DNA of 64,000 nucleotides. Source: Yponomeuta sedellus. Taxonomy: Eukaryota; Arthropoda; Insecta; Lepidoptera; Yponomeutidae. Of this stretch, positions 43,671-56,881 are shown in pieces; position 1 is the stretch's first letter, and every line of letters starts with the position of its first letter. Where the stretch lies: NCBI GenBank assembly GCA_934045075.1, contig OW203732.1:20563889-20627888 (forward strand). Direction: 5' to 3'. A model generated the notes under the pieces. The model worked only from the letters and a program-made list of their open reading frames with translations. It ran no database searches and had not been told where the DNA came from. The position numbers were made by a program, and so were the translations under genes.

Positions 43671-44317
43671 AATGATATGTGATGTGAATGAAATTTTTAC
43701 TTACGTTTAAATACGAAGCTCACACCTCATAACCGAATCTGTACGTAATAAGAACTCTACCCCTCTATTCTGCCTCTAGGGGACGCGGCGCGATGATAGA
43801 TAAGGAACCTCTCCAAGACCCGTTAGTGCTTCCCAGGAATATTATTGCTGCAGCACTGTGCAATTTTTGTGAAAGTTTTCATGAAAAAATATATTTTTCC
43901 GTCTCTACATTTTAGTACTCGTAATGCAACCTATACGAGTATACAGTGTTTGTGTCATTTTAGGTAGGTTAAAATTTTTGTATTTACTGTTTTTCACCAA
44001 AATTATCAGTTTATAACTGCTATACCTACGTATAGTATGTATAATGTTTTTTTTATATAACCTATAAATGTCTCACTGCAAGGCACAGGCCTTCTCTCAG
44101 GGAGAGAAAGTATGGTCTTAATTACCACACATGGCCACCGCGGATTGGCAATTTAAAGCCCTGAGCTATTTGAACACCCCAGACACTCAGGTTTCCTCGC
44201 GTTCTTTTCCTTTACGGTTAGCAAGTGATAATTATTGCTTCTATAACTTCATGTAATGGTTTATATGTTACTATGTTATTATTAAGTATAAGTATGTAGG
44301 TATTCCAATATTTATTT
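43671..44317. other. Intergenic with one SINE body fragment
   Basis: 44060-44225 is a minus-strand SINE body (CACAGGCCTTCTCTCAGGGA). Otherwise nothing seen. Confidence 0.4.
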
Positions 44318-44563
44318 CGACGCCTTACTGCTAAAACCGACTATCTGCATGAAATGTTATGCACACAATAACAAGTTTTAGTATAGTTAACGACATCCGA
44401 ACCTTAAACTCGAGTTTTCTCGAAACAACATTTCATGCAGATAGTCGGTTTTAGCAGTAAGGCAACAAGTTTTAGTATAGTTAACGACATCCGAACCTTA
44501 AACTCGAGTTTTCTCGAAACAACATTTCATGCAGATAGTCGGTTTTAGCAGTAAGGCGTCGAT
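44318..44563. mobile_element. TIR element with internal 94-bp tandem duplication
   Basis: Inverted ends CGACGCCTTACTGCTAAAAC (about 40 bp). The right arm plus adjacent interior is duplicated exactly: 44371-44464 and 44465-44558. Confidence 0.85.
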
Positions 44564-44612
44564 TTTTGCATTAACCACCCGTCTCACATTTCTTTTAGCA
44601 ACTCTCCTTCGT

Positions 44613-44735
44613 CGGTTGCCTGGAAAAAATTGCTCATAGCAATAAGGCTGCCAATTGTACTGTATCTTTCTAATTGTTATATGTTTGTTTTTGATTGGTG
44701 TACATTAGAGAATATTCGTATATCATCGTATCTTA
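44613..44735 (+). repeat. LINE 3' tail (GTTGCCTGGAAAAAATTGC)
   Basis: Parallel to 19185-19290. Confidence 0.6.
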
Positions 44736-44929
44736 AAGTAACGAACTCTTTTAGTTAAACAAAGACATGCACAAATATTTTTCTTAATTAAAATCAATTA
44801 TCTGTCCAAATCGATCCCTCATTCTTTTATATACACATTCGCATTTTTTTGCATATTTTAAAGTTCTTGTGTGTATTTGTGGTACTTAGAAATAAAGTTT
44901 CTATTTATCTATCTAACCTGGCTTCGGTG

Positions 44930-45005
44930 CATGCCCTAAACGAACATAGTACCTCTCGGGTGGGAGGCAAGTACTCTACCGTTGTGCTACTATCGCGGTA
45001 ATAGC
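44930..45005 (-). repeat. tRNA-like SINE head fragment
   Basis: Minus strand reads CCGCGATAGTAGCACAACGG and GGTAGAGTACTTGCC; a decayed promoter head adjoining the giant array. Confidence 0.4.
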
Positions 45006-45060
45006 GAGCAATTTAAAATAACAAGAGCTCTCTCGGGCCATAGAGCCAGATAGTACAGTA

Positions 45061-47337
<2,277 letters not shown>

Positions 47338-47498
47338 AATTAAGCATCCAATCAATCAATTAGCCTGTACTTATGCGCTGCTGGACATAGACGTCCCCTA
47401 AGACACGCCACTTTCCTCTATTTGTGGCCATCCTTATCCAGTAGGACAGGTTAGAGTTACTTGAGCCTAGTCACGCCTGATGGTAAGTCAAGAAGGGG

Positions 47499-48230
47499 TC
47501 TACGATGGTTCTCTGCCTTTTTGCAGAAACATTTACGGCCGATTATCATTTGGCAACTAACGTTTCAAATAATATTATTTTGCGGAATAATCATTTGCCA
47601 ACTATTCTTATATTTTTTTTTTGATTTCCCAACCTCGTAGTTGCCAACTGTTTGTTTGGTTTGCTTTTTATAATGAAATCTTTCAAAATGCCAACTAGCG
47701 TAGCGTATATTTAAGTAGCGTATATTTTACGCGTAATATTCATTCGGTCGGCCAAAATTTTTGCTGCAAAAAGGCAGAGAACCTTCGGTCTTACATGTTC
47801 AACCTAACACGCTCCGTCGCGCTCCGCTACGCTACGCGCTTCGTCGCACCTATATTTTTGTCGCAGATTGGGTCTCGTCGGCCACCCCTCTAGCCAGTAA
47901 TATTTCCATTCCCAGTAATATTTTTCTTAAGTTAAAAATGCAAATATTTTTTTTTATCATAAAATCAATGTATGAAAAGGGAACTTACACTGACGAAACT
48001 TTATTCATCTAATAGTTGTTTGCCTAGTAAAAGACTTGACAAATAATAAATTCCCAAAACGTTTTGTGTCATTATAATAATCAGCTTAACAATAATCCTA
48101 CCAAATGAAACATTGCGATACAAAAATTTGTAAATCGTTTGTTGTCAACGTAAAAAATAGGTGAAACGTTGGTTGGCAAGTGATAATCAGCGTAACAATT
48201 TTCTGCGAAAAGGCAAAACACCGTCTACAA
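47499..48230. mobile_element. TIR element with about 68-bp inverted ends
   Basis: Left end TCTACGATGGTTCTCTGCC...ACTAACGTTTCA and right end TGAAACGTTGGTTGGCAAG...CACCGTCTACA are about 80% complementary. The middle includes the CTCCGCTACGCTACGCGC motif. The short ORF 47761-48012 is not convincing. Target duplication unclear. Confidence 0.65.
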
Positions 48231-48358
48231 TGTTACGTGCTTACCTGTTAAATGCCGGTTAGCTCTACTTTTAAAGACACTGCGTTAAAAATCTGCGTTA
48301 AATCGACGTCGTATAAATCATTTCGTTACGCAAATGCAATTAAGTCCAATTGTATTTC

Positions 48359-48704
48359 GATATCAACCCTTGTATGTCCCCACTGCTGGGGCATGGGTCT
48401 CTTCTTGCATCGCAGGAAGGTTAGACCATACTCCAGCACAGGGGCCAAGTCCGGGTTGGTGGAGGATTGCAAGACAGTGGCAGCCTTACCGTCAGAAGTA
48501 ATGAAGCCGCCCATAATGCTTCTGACATGGCTTAACGACTGCCATTACATGACAGCCGGCACCAACGGAAGCATGGTAGCGCTGGGAAACAATGTCACCA
48601 GCAGTAGCCACGGGACTGTTACTCCTCCTGACCTCGTCTGTTATTGCTCAACTTAAGTGATTGATTCCTATCACTCGGTTCCGCTAAGCCACGAGCGCTT
48701 CGCA
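48359..48704 (-). mobile_element. 5S-derived SINE
   Basis: Full span with a deletion in the middle (ACCAACGGAAGCATGG) and a degraded 5S C box. Confidence 0.8.
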
Positions 48705-48714
48705 ATGTTCTATA

Positions 48715-48988
48715 GTACATAAGTGGTCACTTCATCCACCTAGTATGAGCGAAGGTGCCACTGGACACAGTGTAAGTAATTTCATCACGTAGCTGCAGAG
48801 GCCATTAGTATTTACTGGTAGACATAATTATTAATGTGGCATGATAACTTCTGAAAGTAAGGCCCGCCATTGTCTTACGATCCTCCAGCAACCCGGACTT
48901 GGCTCCCGTGATGAAGTATGGCCTAACCTTCATGCGATGCAGAAAGAGACCTATGCCCCAACAGTGGGGACATACAAGGGTTGATATC
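48715..48988 (+). repeat. SINE-B 3' fragment and 5S-derived SINE 3' fragment
   Basis: 48715-48825 has CCACCTAGTATGAGCGAAGG; 48838-48988 is the 3' part of the 5S-derived SINE. Confidence 0.65.
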
Positions 48989-49335
48989 GATATTAATGTA
49001 GCTTGGCAACCCTCGAGTACGGATCCCTAAAATGGACCTCAAAGCTCCTATGAAAAGCAGTTAAAGAAGCAACTTAAAGCAAATGAAGTCCCGGTATTCC
49101 ATTTGCATAATTCACGCGACTCGGTATATCCGTCAGTCTAATTAGTAAGGCGTTGGGAAAGTTTTTTAATTGAACTCTTAGTAGGACCCGCCCTTAATAT
49201 TAGGACGGAATGCACCGAGAGGTTGATGAAACAGGCTCGAATTTTTTTTACGCTTACGCCTTTATGTATAGAAAACCGGCCAAGTGCAAGGCAGACTCGC
49301 GCACCGAGGTTTACGTACAAAGTCGGTAGGTTTCG

Positions 49336-49692
49336 GAAGCGCTCATGGCCTGGTTGAATCGAGTGATTGGAATCAATCACTTGAGTTAAGCAACAACAGG
49401 CGCGGTCAGGTACAGGATGGGTGACCGGCCCGTGACTAACGCTAGTGGCATTTTTCCGCGCGCTTCCATGCTTCGCTAGGCAGGTTAAGCCTCTGGTGCC
49501 GGCTGTCATGTTATGGCAGTCGTTGAGCAATGTCGGAGGCCTTATGGGTGGCTTGATAACTTCTGACAGAAAGGCCCGCCACTGTTTTACCAACCCGGAC
49601 TTGGCCCCCGTGGTAGAGTATGGCCTAACCTTCCTGCGATGCAGGAAGAGACCCATGCCCCAGCAGTGGCGGCATACAAGGGTTGATATAGA
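49336..49692 (+). mobile_element. 5S-derived SINE, good 5S-like head
   Basis: GTTAAGCAACAACAGGCGCG and GGATGGGTGACCGGCCCGTG are both preserved; ends GGCATACAAGGGTTGATATAG. Confidence 0.85.
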
Positions 49693-49887
49693 TATCGACT
49701 TAAATGAATTTTATTTTGATACATAAAACTAAATTAATCTCTTTATATAACTGACTTATAGATAATAAAACGGATAGGCCTGCGTTAAGCGCCCGTGCAG
49801 GTGCACCCGTAGCAGGCATCCGCCGCACTGTCAACACGCGTGGATACGCGGATGGGCTCCATTGGTACAACACAAACGCGTGTGTTA

Positions 49888-50330
49888 AGCCGGGTCCAGA
49901 CAGTATCATTTGCCCGATCCGATCACCGTATCCGTATCGTCGACGCATATCATGATCGCATATGTGGACGGTTAATGATACGCGTGCCATGATACCCGAC
50001 CTCGATACGCCGTTATAATATTCTTAATAATTCCGTTTGCCACCACCGTCTCCGCTTTGGTTCAAAGATTAGAATATTGTGAATGACAATAAAACAGGCA
50101 CATGAAATTGCCAAATTCTCGTACACTTCAACCAACTGCGACGACATGTTTGATCGAGAGCAGAAACTGAACTGGGCAATTTGATACGCGATCATGACTA
50201 TTGTGAAGATACGGATACGGCGCAAATCGGAGGCGTCCACAACTTGATACGGGGCTTGATACAATACGCAGATACGGTACGGTGATCGGATACGGTGATA
50301 GGATCGGACAAATGATACATGTCAGAGTGC
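49888..50330 (-). mobile_element. PIF/Harbinger-like deletion derivative, TTA-flanked (443 bp)
   Basis: Ends share GTATCATTTG(C/T)CCGATCC and ATCACCGTATCCG in inverted orientation over about 45 bp. TTA flanks both sides (49885-49887 and 50331-50333), the usual PIF/Harbinger target. Confidence 0.75.
50013..50147 (-). pseudogene. N-terminal piece of PIF/Harbinger-like transposase
   Basis: 44 codons from ATG: MSSQLVEVYENLAISCACFI, then EPKRRRWWQTELL. An N-terminal helix followed by a KRRRWW motif is typical of the start of insect Harbinger nucleases. The DDE domain is absent; the frame stops soon after. It lies wholly inside the TTA-flanked element. Confidence 0.6.
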
Positions 50331-50840
50331 TTAGTGCGAGTTTTTTAAATACTCGAACGCGTTAACGTAAACTCATATTTCTATGGCATCGAGGAAGCGC
50401 CACCTAGCGACAAGTATGGAAATTAAAATTGCTGAGTGAGAGTTGTAATGGTTTACGTTGAGAAGTGAACACGTTTACCAGCCAAAACACGAATAAACGC
50501 GAGTGCGAGTTGTACTGTGACAGCGTTTTGCCAGTTCGAACGGTTAACTTACTCATACTCACTACTCAATGCTCGATTAACGCGGTAGTAAAGTTATTCG
50601 ATTGGATCTGTCAAACTCGCACCAAGCACTCTGGCTGGACCCGGCTTTACGTACCGCTCCCGCACCCGCGCATATCCCCGCGACTGTACCCGACGCGGTC
50701 CGTTGGTCCGCAGTCCATGTAGACGGGCTCCATTGACTGGGCGCGGGATTTCCCTGCGACAGGGCGCCCGCGCGGCCCTCCGCGAGGGAGCCCCTTTGTA
50801 TGGGTCCGCGTGGATGTCCGCACAACGCAGGTTCAGGCCT

Positions 50841-51836
50841 AAATCTGCGTTAGTCTAAAAGGTTCTGTTTTGTCTTTTGAGGTGCAAAAGGTAGAAAATT
50901 AGTGGTATATGCATACTGCTTACGTAGTAATTAAAACTATTAAACTGTCCCAACAACACCCAGCCCTCCCGGTGAGCCCTCGGCCTAACTCTCAAAACGC
51001 TCGTTAATCTTGATTTATTAAAATTAATCCGCCTGCTAATTGGCGTTGAACTTTCCCGCAGCCCACGGAACCGGCGCAAGAATAATAATGAACCTAATCG
51101 CTAATAAATACGATTTTGTTTCGATCGTTTTCGTGAAGGCTTTTCTTTCTTTGTTCATTTTATGGCTGAAGTTTTTCTATTAGGCCAGCAATGCTAGCGG
51201 AAAAGCTTAGTTGCGCTTAAAAAAATAGCTTAAAGATTTAAAGCGCGCGCGTGATTGCGCGAGCAGTGCGCTCTGGTGCACGGAATGACGCACCGTGGAA
51301 GTCTACAGGGTGTCTTTAAATTTGTTCCACGTTTTAACAGTCTACGCATGATTCGAAATCAAAGTATGACACTATATTATTTGCCAAATGTCTTAGATGT
51401 AGGTCAACGAAAGGTATCTAAGAATTTTTATTCCCTTGATAGTAGAAATCACATCACACTAATATAATAAAGGCGAAAGTTTGTTAGTGTAAATGTTTGC
51501 GACTTCTTCACGTCTAAACGGCTGGAGCGATTTTCATGGAGTTGGTTGTGGTACACCGAAGAACATTTCTTTTTGTTACATTTTGGGACGAAAAGCAATA
51601 AAATTACAAAAAAAAACTTGGAATAAACACGTCCTTATATATTTCCTTCTTTACCCTCAACATTTTCTCTCAGCAAACCAACGCAACATACTTTTTCAAT
51701 TCTGTGAATTCATACGGTCGTTGCTTCACAATTACTAAAAATGGTGGAATGAGTAAGAAAGAGGGCAAGGACGTAAACGCCCTTAATGGCCATTTTTCTA
51801 GTGGCCCGCAGCCTCCGGTGCATAATTGCCAAGAAC
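50841..51836. other. Intergenic, no gene
   Basis: Contains a Helitron-like fragment at about 51474-51560; otherwise nothing recognised. Confidence 0.4.
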
Positions 51837-52043
51837 GGGCCCACATCAGCGGGCTAGTCCGGATTGAGCCACGGTCTGGTATCTTGTTTGACAAAGGCGG
51901 GTTTTGGGCCCACATCAACGGGCTAGTCCGGATTGAGCCACGGTCTGGTCTCATGTTTAACAAAGGCGGGTTTTGGGCCCACATCAGCGGGCTAGTCCGG
52001 ATCGAGCCACGGTCTGGTCTCATGTTTGACAAAGACGGGTTTT
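51837..52043. repeat. 69-bp x 3 minisatellite, open on both strands
   Basis: Units at 51837, 51906 and 51975. Because 69 is a multiple of three, the plus frame (51704-52144) shows a 23-residue repeat (AHISGLVRIEPRSGLMFDKG type) and the minus frame (51670-52032) an RPDRGSIRTSPLMWAQNPPL type repeat. No known domain in either. Confidence 0.9.
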
Positions 52044-52200
52044 GGGTGCTTGCTACAAAAGTGATGACAAAAATATTTCGAAAATCATCTGAAAAATTAT
52101 GGCGAATAGTTTTTCAGTTTAGTCTTTGCCTCTTTGTGAGATAATTTAGCGACTGAGACATTTTAGATTTTTTAGATGATTTAGGCTTAATCAAACAATT

Positions 52201-52246
52201 TTCCTAGTATACAGTTTGATAATATTATCAAACTGTATACTAGGAA
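52201..52246. repeat. Perfect 46-bp palindrome, no spacer
   Basis: 23 bp arms TTCCTAGTATACAGTTTGAT(AAT) meet directly at AATATT. Confidence 0.95.
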
Positions 52247-52459
52247 TATGTAAGTACATTTAAGAATATTTTGAATGAACCATGGAAAATTAATGTAACG
52301 TTGATCGTTTTCAACATTTGGATAGCATATTTTTTCTGGACAGTGGCGGAAAAGTATCGAAGTACTGGACAAAAGAAATGGAAATGCAGGTAAAGTCAAA
52401 AGTTGTTTTAAAACACAAACTCTAATTGGTGTAGTATTTTTGAATAATTCGCGTGGCTC

Positions 52460-52620
52460 ATACATAGTAGTGTAGGACGCCCTCCGACCAGGTGGGATGG
52501 CGATCTGCGAAAAACTGCAGGCAGATGCTGGATGCGGCAAACTGAAGCCAGGGCGCTATGGCGCTCATTAGGAGAGGGCTATGTCCAGCAGTGGACTACA
52601 TAATATAGCCTGAAGAAGGA
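52460..52620 (+). repeat. RTE-type LINE 3' tail
   Basis: TGTAGGACGCCCTCCGACCA to TATAGCCTGAAGAAGGAGAAG. Confidence 0.75.
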
Positions 52621-53285
52621 GAAGAATATACATAGAAGATACATAAGATACAAGAGAAGAGTCTCATTGCTATTATTTGTGAGGTAAAATTTAGAATAGA
52701 AGAAGAAGAAGAAGAAATACATTTATTTAACGCCACATAGACATACAAAATTTGACAGAAAAGGAAAATACAGAAAAGAATGCAGGACTAAAACAAAAGC
52801 AGAAGAAAAGACGAACTACAGATTAAAGAAATTCCAACGATACACAGTATGTCGATGCAGCGGAAAAAAGGCCTCAAAAAGGCAGAATAGAATGCAGCCT
52901 ATATTATACGACCCACTACAAGGCACAGACCTTCTCTAGCGGCAAGAGTATGGGCTTAATCACCACGCGTGCCCAACATGGATTAACGATTGATTCAAGC
53001 GCTAAGGTATGTGGACACCTTGTAACGGTGCAAACCTGTTTACACCATTTTTTATATTTCTTTTTCTATCTATCATTTTCAAATTATTTCACACATTTCG
53101 AGATTTCCCTCATTTTCCACATTACTACTTTACATTTTGACTAGATCTGACAATTTTTACCTGCTTATACGGTTTTTATATACTTTTCTGTTTTTATTAT
53201 AAATATAAAATAAATAAAACAGTACAAATAAAGTACAAAGTTAAAGTCGTTTCAGTCGTGTTATTTATAAAAGTTTTACAACACT

Positions 53286-53442
53286 ACAACCTCAAACACT
53301 CAGGTTTTCTCACGATGTTTTCCTTCACCATTAGCCAGTGGTATTACTACTATAACTTCACAAATTTACAAAACTTAAAAGATTCGAACCCACGACCCCC
53401 GCATGAGAAGTTTCTACCTCTCCGCTACCACCAACTATGGAT
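53286..53442 (-). mobile_element. tRNA-derived SINE related to SINE-B
   Basis: Minus strand: TGGTGGTAGCGGAGAGGTAG, GGGTTCGAATC, then a body with GGTGAAGGAAAACATCGTGA. Confidence 0.65.
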
Positions 53443-53470
53443 AATATTTAGTTTCATTAATTGGTAACTA

Positions 53471-53728
53471 TTCTACTATTTTTATTTTTTTAATGCACTA
53501 ACCCGTGCTAAGGACAATTTAAAAAAAACTTATTTAGAGGCTAAAAATTCCACCCATGCCGGGATTAGAACCCGCGACCTCTAGCTATCCGTGCCAGCGC
53601 TCTATCCAACTGAGCTAATGGGCGACTCACCGGCATCAGTGAAATTTTGAACCTCTTTATTACACTATTCTCTGTATTACGTACAGGCAGCGACACCTGG
53701 CTGAAGCAGATTGCATCACTTACAGCCC
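53471..53728 (-). mobile_element. SINE-A, nearly one unit
   Basis: From CTACTATTTTTATTTTTTTA to CTTACAGCCCCG; flanked by ACTATTC (53463-53469 and 53729-53735 by eye), a weak 7 bp duplication. Confidence 0.75.
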
Positions 53729-53835
53729 CGACTATTCGACAACGTTGCAGCTGCCGTGGTGTTTTGCCATTCCTATTAGGGTGTTTCAGGAAATGCACAT
53801 CTTAAGAAAAAAATTATACGCTTACATGCATCTCA

Positions 53836-54465
53836 AGGCAAGTTAAACCGTTGATGCCGGCTGTCATATAATGACAGTCGTTAAACAATTTGATTGTGGA
53901 GCTTCATCGCAATCCATGGTGCACCTGCTCCAATGCCCTGCTCCATGGTGCACCTGCTCCAATGTACTCTCACATCTGCTCTCTAAAGAACCTACTAGAG
54001 TTTAAAAACCTATTTAGAGGCTAAAAATTTCACCCATGCCGTGATTCGAACCCGCAACCTCTGGCTATCCGTGCCAGAAGTTGCGGGTTCGAATCATGGC
54101 ATGGGTGAAATTTTTAGCCTCTAAATAGGTTTTTAAATTTGTTCCTTAGCACGGGTTAGTGCATTAAAAATAAAAATAGTATAACCTACTAGAGGCCAAC
54201 GCTGCTGCAATTGCAGTGACCAACTATTAAGCAGGAAGAATATAAACTGGTCAAATCATTGATACGAAAAGAAAAAAGAAGCCATTTAGCCATATCAGAG
54301 GCCTTACAGGCGGCTTGATAACTTCTGACAGTAAGGCGCGCCACTGTCTTACAATCCTCCACCAACCCGGACTTGCCCTCCGTGGTGGAGTATGGCCTAA
54401 CCTTCCTGCGACGCAGGAAGAGACCCCTGCCCCAGCAGTGGGGACCTACAGGGGTTGATAGCGAG
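53836..54465 (+). mobile_element. 5S-derived SINE interrupted by other DNA
   Basis: 53836-53887 (AAGGCAAGTTAAACCG to GACAGTCGTTAAACAA) and 54286-54465 (TAGCCATATCAGAGGCC to the 3' end) are parts of one copy separated by about 400 bp that include a SINE-A foldback. Confidence 0.7.
54001..54182 (+). mobile_element. SINE-A foldback with 12-bp target duplication
   Basis: Inverted half 54001-54080 turns at CTGGCTATCCGTGCCAG, the anticodon stem-loop, into a plus half ending ATAGTAT. AACCTACTAGAG is duplicated at 53989-54000 and 54183-54194. Confidence 0.9.
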
Positions 54466-54700
54466 ACAAGGTGAAAAAATAGTAATCGCTAGGTATAAAT
54501 GGACTTCACAGGAGCAGCCCCTATAAAATGGCGCCTAAAAGCAAACTCTAATAAAAAAGAAACAAGAAAATTGCCGTTTACGAGAAAACACGGTCATTAC
54601 GGGACGGAAGAGCCTCCGTTATCGCTCTGGTAATGAATTGAATTTCGAATATCGAACGGGAAAAGTGCTCGGAGGACTCAGTCTTAGTTATACTAAAATA
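54466..54700. other. Intergenic, no gene
   Basis: Nothing recognised. Confidence 0.35.
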
Positions 54701-54950
54701 AATAAATATTTATTCATGGACATATTACACAGATATTGTTAGCCCTATACTAAGTACAACTAAATGACTTGTGTTCAAGGTGCTAACACGACGATAGATT
54801 TAATACAATAAATACATAGATGAAATCCATGACCCGAGACAAACTAGAAAGGTTCGTTTTCTAGTTTGACCCGGCCGGGGATCGAACCCCAGACCTTCGG
54901 TTTTACAGTCAGCTTGCCAAACCGCTGCGCCACCGAGGCCGTCGTTATAG
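54701..54950 (-). mobile_element. SINE-E (tRNA-derived)
   Basis: Minus strand head GGCCTCGGTGGCGCAGCGG, GGGTTCGATCCCCGGCCGGG, then an AT-rich body ending in TATTTATT. Confidence 0.7.
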
Positions 54951-55018
54951 TATACTTATACTTTACTTTTCCCAGACACAAAAATACATAAAACACAAAA
55001 TATCAACATAAAAAAGTA

Positions 55019-55558
55019 AGTAATTTGCTTAAGTCAGATGTCGCTGCCTGTACGTAATACAGAGAATAGTGTAAAGAGGTTCGAAATTTCACTAATGCCG
55101 GTGAATCGCCCATTCGCTCAATTGGTAGAGCGCTGGCACGGATAGCCAGAGGTTGCGGGTTCGAATCCCGGCATGGGTGAAATTTTTAGCCTCTAAATAG
55201 GTTTTTAAATTTGTCCTCAGCACGGGTTAGTGCATTAAAAATAAAAATAGTGTAATCATGTGGGTACAGTGATATCGTTCCGATGTTAAACCTAACTGCA
55301 AAGTAGGTAGTCGGGGCTGTAAGTAATGCAATTTGCTTAAGTCAGATGTCGCTGCCTGTACGTAATACAGAGAATAGTGTAAAGAGGTTCGAAATTTCAC
55401 TGATGCCGTGAGTCGCCCATTGGCTCAATTGGTAGAGCGCTGGCACGGATAGCCAGAGGTTGCGGGTTCGAATCCCGGCATGGGTGAAATTTTTAGCCTC
55501 TAAATAGGTTTTTAAATTTGTCCTTAGCACGGGTTAGTGCATTAAAAATAAAAATGGT
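55019..55558 (+). mobile_element. SINE-A tandem dimer inserted as one unit (11-bp TSD)
   Basis: Two head-to-tail units with a 307 bp period; the first is 5'-truncated. The junction (ATAGTGTAATCATGTGGGTA) has no poly(A). Flanks ATAAAAAAGTA at 55008-55018 and 55559-55569. The second unit has a tRNA-like fold at 55414-55486: acceptor CGCCCAT/ATGGGTG, D arm GCTC/GAGC, anticodon arm CTGGC/GCCAG with a 7 nt loop, and B box GGTTCGAATCC. Two TTTTT runs follow it, possible Pol III terminators. Confidence 0.9.
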
Positions 55559-55589
55559 ATAAAAAAGTATACAAAGCGCGTTTATTTCA

Positions 55590-55770
55590 GCCACTATTTA
55601 TAGGCTAAAAATTCCACCCATGCCGACTCGAACTGGAAATCGGGAAATTTCACTGATGCCGGTAAGTCATCCATTAGCTCAGGGAGAGCGCTGGCACAGT
55701 TAGCCAGAGGTCGCGGGTTCGAATCCTGGCAGGGGTGGCATTTTTAGCCTCTAAATAGGTTTTTAAATAG
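55590..55770 (+). mobile_element. Decayed SINE-A foldback
   Basis: A minus stub (GGCTAAAAATTCCACCCATG) is followed by a plus copy with TCATCCATTAGCTCAGGGAG and the usual tail start. Confidence 0.65.
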
Positions 55771-55964
55771 GTTTTCAAAAGTAAGACATCGTTCAGAGAA
55801 CTTTAAAATACAAACGTCAAAACTATCATACGACGTCCTAAGCATAAACATACTTATTTTTAAATATTAATTAAATAGGTAGCAATTTATTTTATTTATC
55901 ACTTAAAACACTCGTTAAAAACAGATTAAAAACAGAGTTCTCTTTCTGTTGCTAAATATATTTT

Positions 55965-56117
55965 ATACTATTTTTATTTTAATGCACTAACCTGTGCTAA
56001 GGACCAATTTAAAAACCTATTTAGAGGCTAAAAATTTCACCCATGCCGCACGGATAGCCAGAGGTTGCGGGTTTCAATCCCGGCATGGGTGAAATTTTTA
56101 GCCTCTAAATAGGTTTT
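55965..56117. mobile_element. SINE-A foldback with 11-bp target duplication
   Basis: Minus tail and body to CATGCC, then a plus part from ACGGATAGCC (56050) to AATAGGTTTT. AAATATATTTT at 55954-55964 and 56118-56128. Confidence 0.9.
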
Positions 56118-56402
56118 AAATATATTTTGTCAATTATCTATTTATTGTTTCGACCGCTCAGCTCAAGTGGAGCTGTATTAATTATATTAATTACAATAAT
56201 TCAAATTTAAATCAATACTACCGAAAAAGACGGTAAAGTGTATCAGGTTTAAAACTGCATCAATAGTTTTTGTTCAATCTAGCAATCATATTTAAGTAGG
56301 GGCCATCGAAACCTAAACTCTAAGGTAGGCCAATAGATGTGACCAGGTGTATATTTTATATCTTTACATTTTCCATTTGTATGTACATTATAGTGTTCTC
56401 TT

Positions 56403-56768
56403 GAAGCGCTCGTGGCGTAGTCGAACCGATTCATTGGACTCAATCACTTGAGTTAAGCAGCAATAGGCGCGGTCAGGTACAGGATGGATAACCGTCCCGT
56501 GACTACCGCTCGTGGAATTTTACCGAGCGCTTCCGTGTTTTGCAAGGCACGTCAAGCGGTTAGTGCCAGTTGTCATGTAATGACAATCATTGAGCCATGT
56601 CAGAGGCCTACAGGGCGGCTTGATAACTTCTGACTGTAAGGCCCGCCACTGTCTTACAATCCTCCACCAACCCGGACTTGGCCCCAATGGTTGAGTATGG
56701 CGTAACCTTCCTGCGATGCAGGAAGAGACCCGTGCCCCAACAGTGGGGACATACAAGGGTTGATATCG
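56403..56768 (+). mobile_element. 5S-derived SINE, full length
   Basis: GAAGCGCTCGTGGCGTAG to CATACAAGGGTTGATATCGA. Confidence 0.85.
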
Positions 56769-56881
56769 AACGTGTTCTCTATCTATCTCTATTTGTCTAT
56801 TAGATTAATATGTATTACAGTTTGATGTTTTACATGCATGAGGTGACAACTTATGTGTCCTTTTTTTCCTCTGTCTTCTTC

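Larger units (their letters stand above)
49775..50840. mobile_element. Possible larger TIR element hosting a Harbinger insertion
   Basis: AGGCCTGCGTT at 49778 and AACGCAGGTTCAGGCCT at 50826-50842 are inverted, and both edges carry GGGCTCCATTG. The inverted match is short. Confidence 0.35.
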
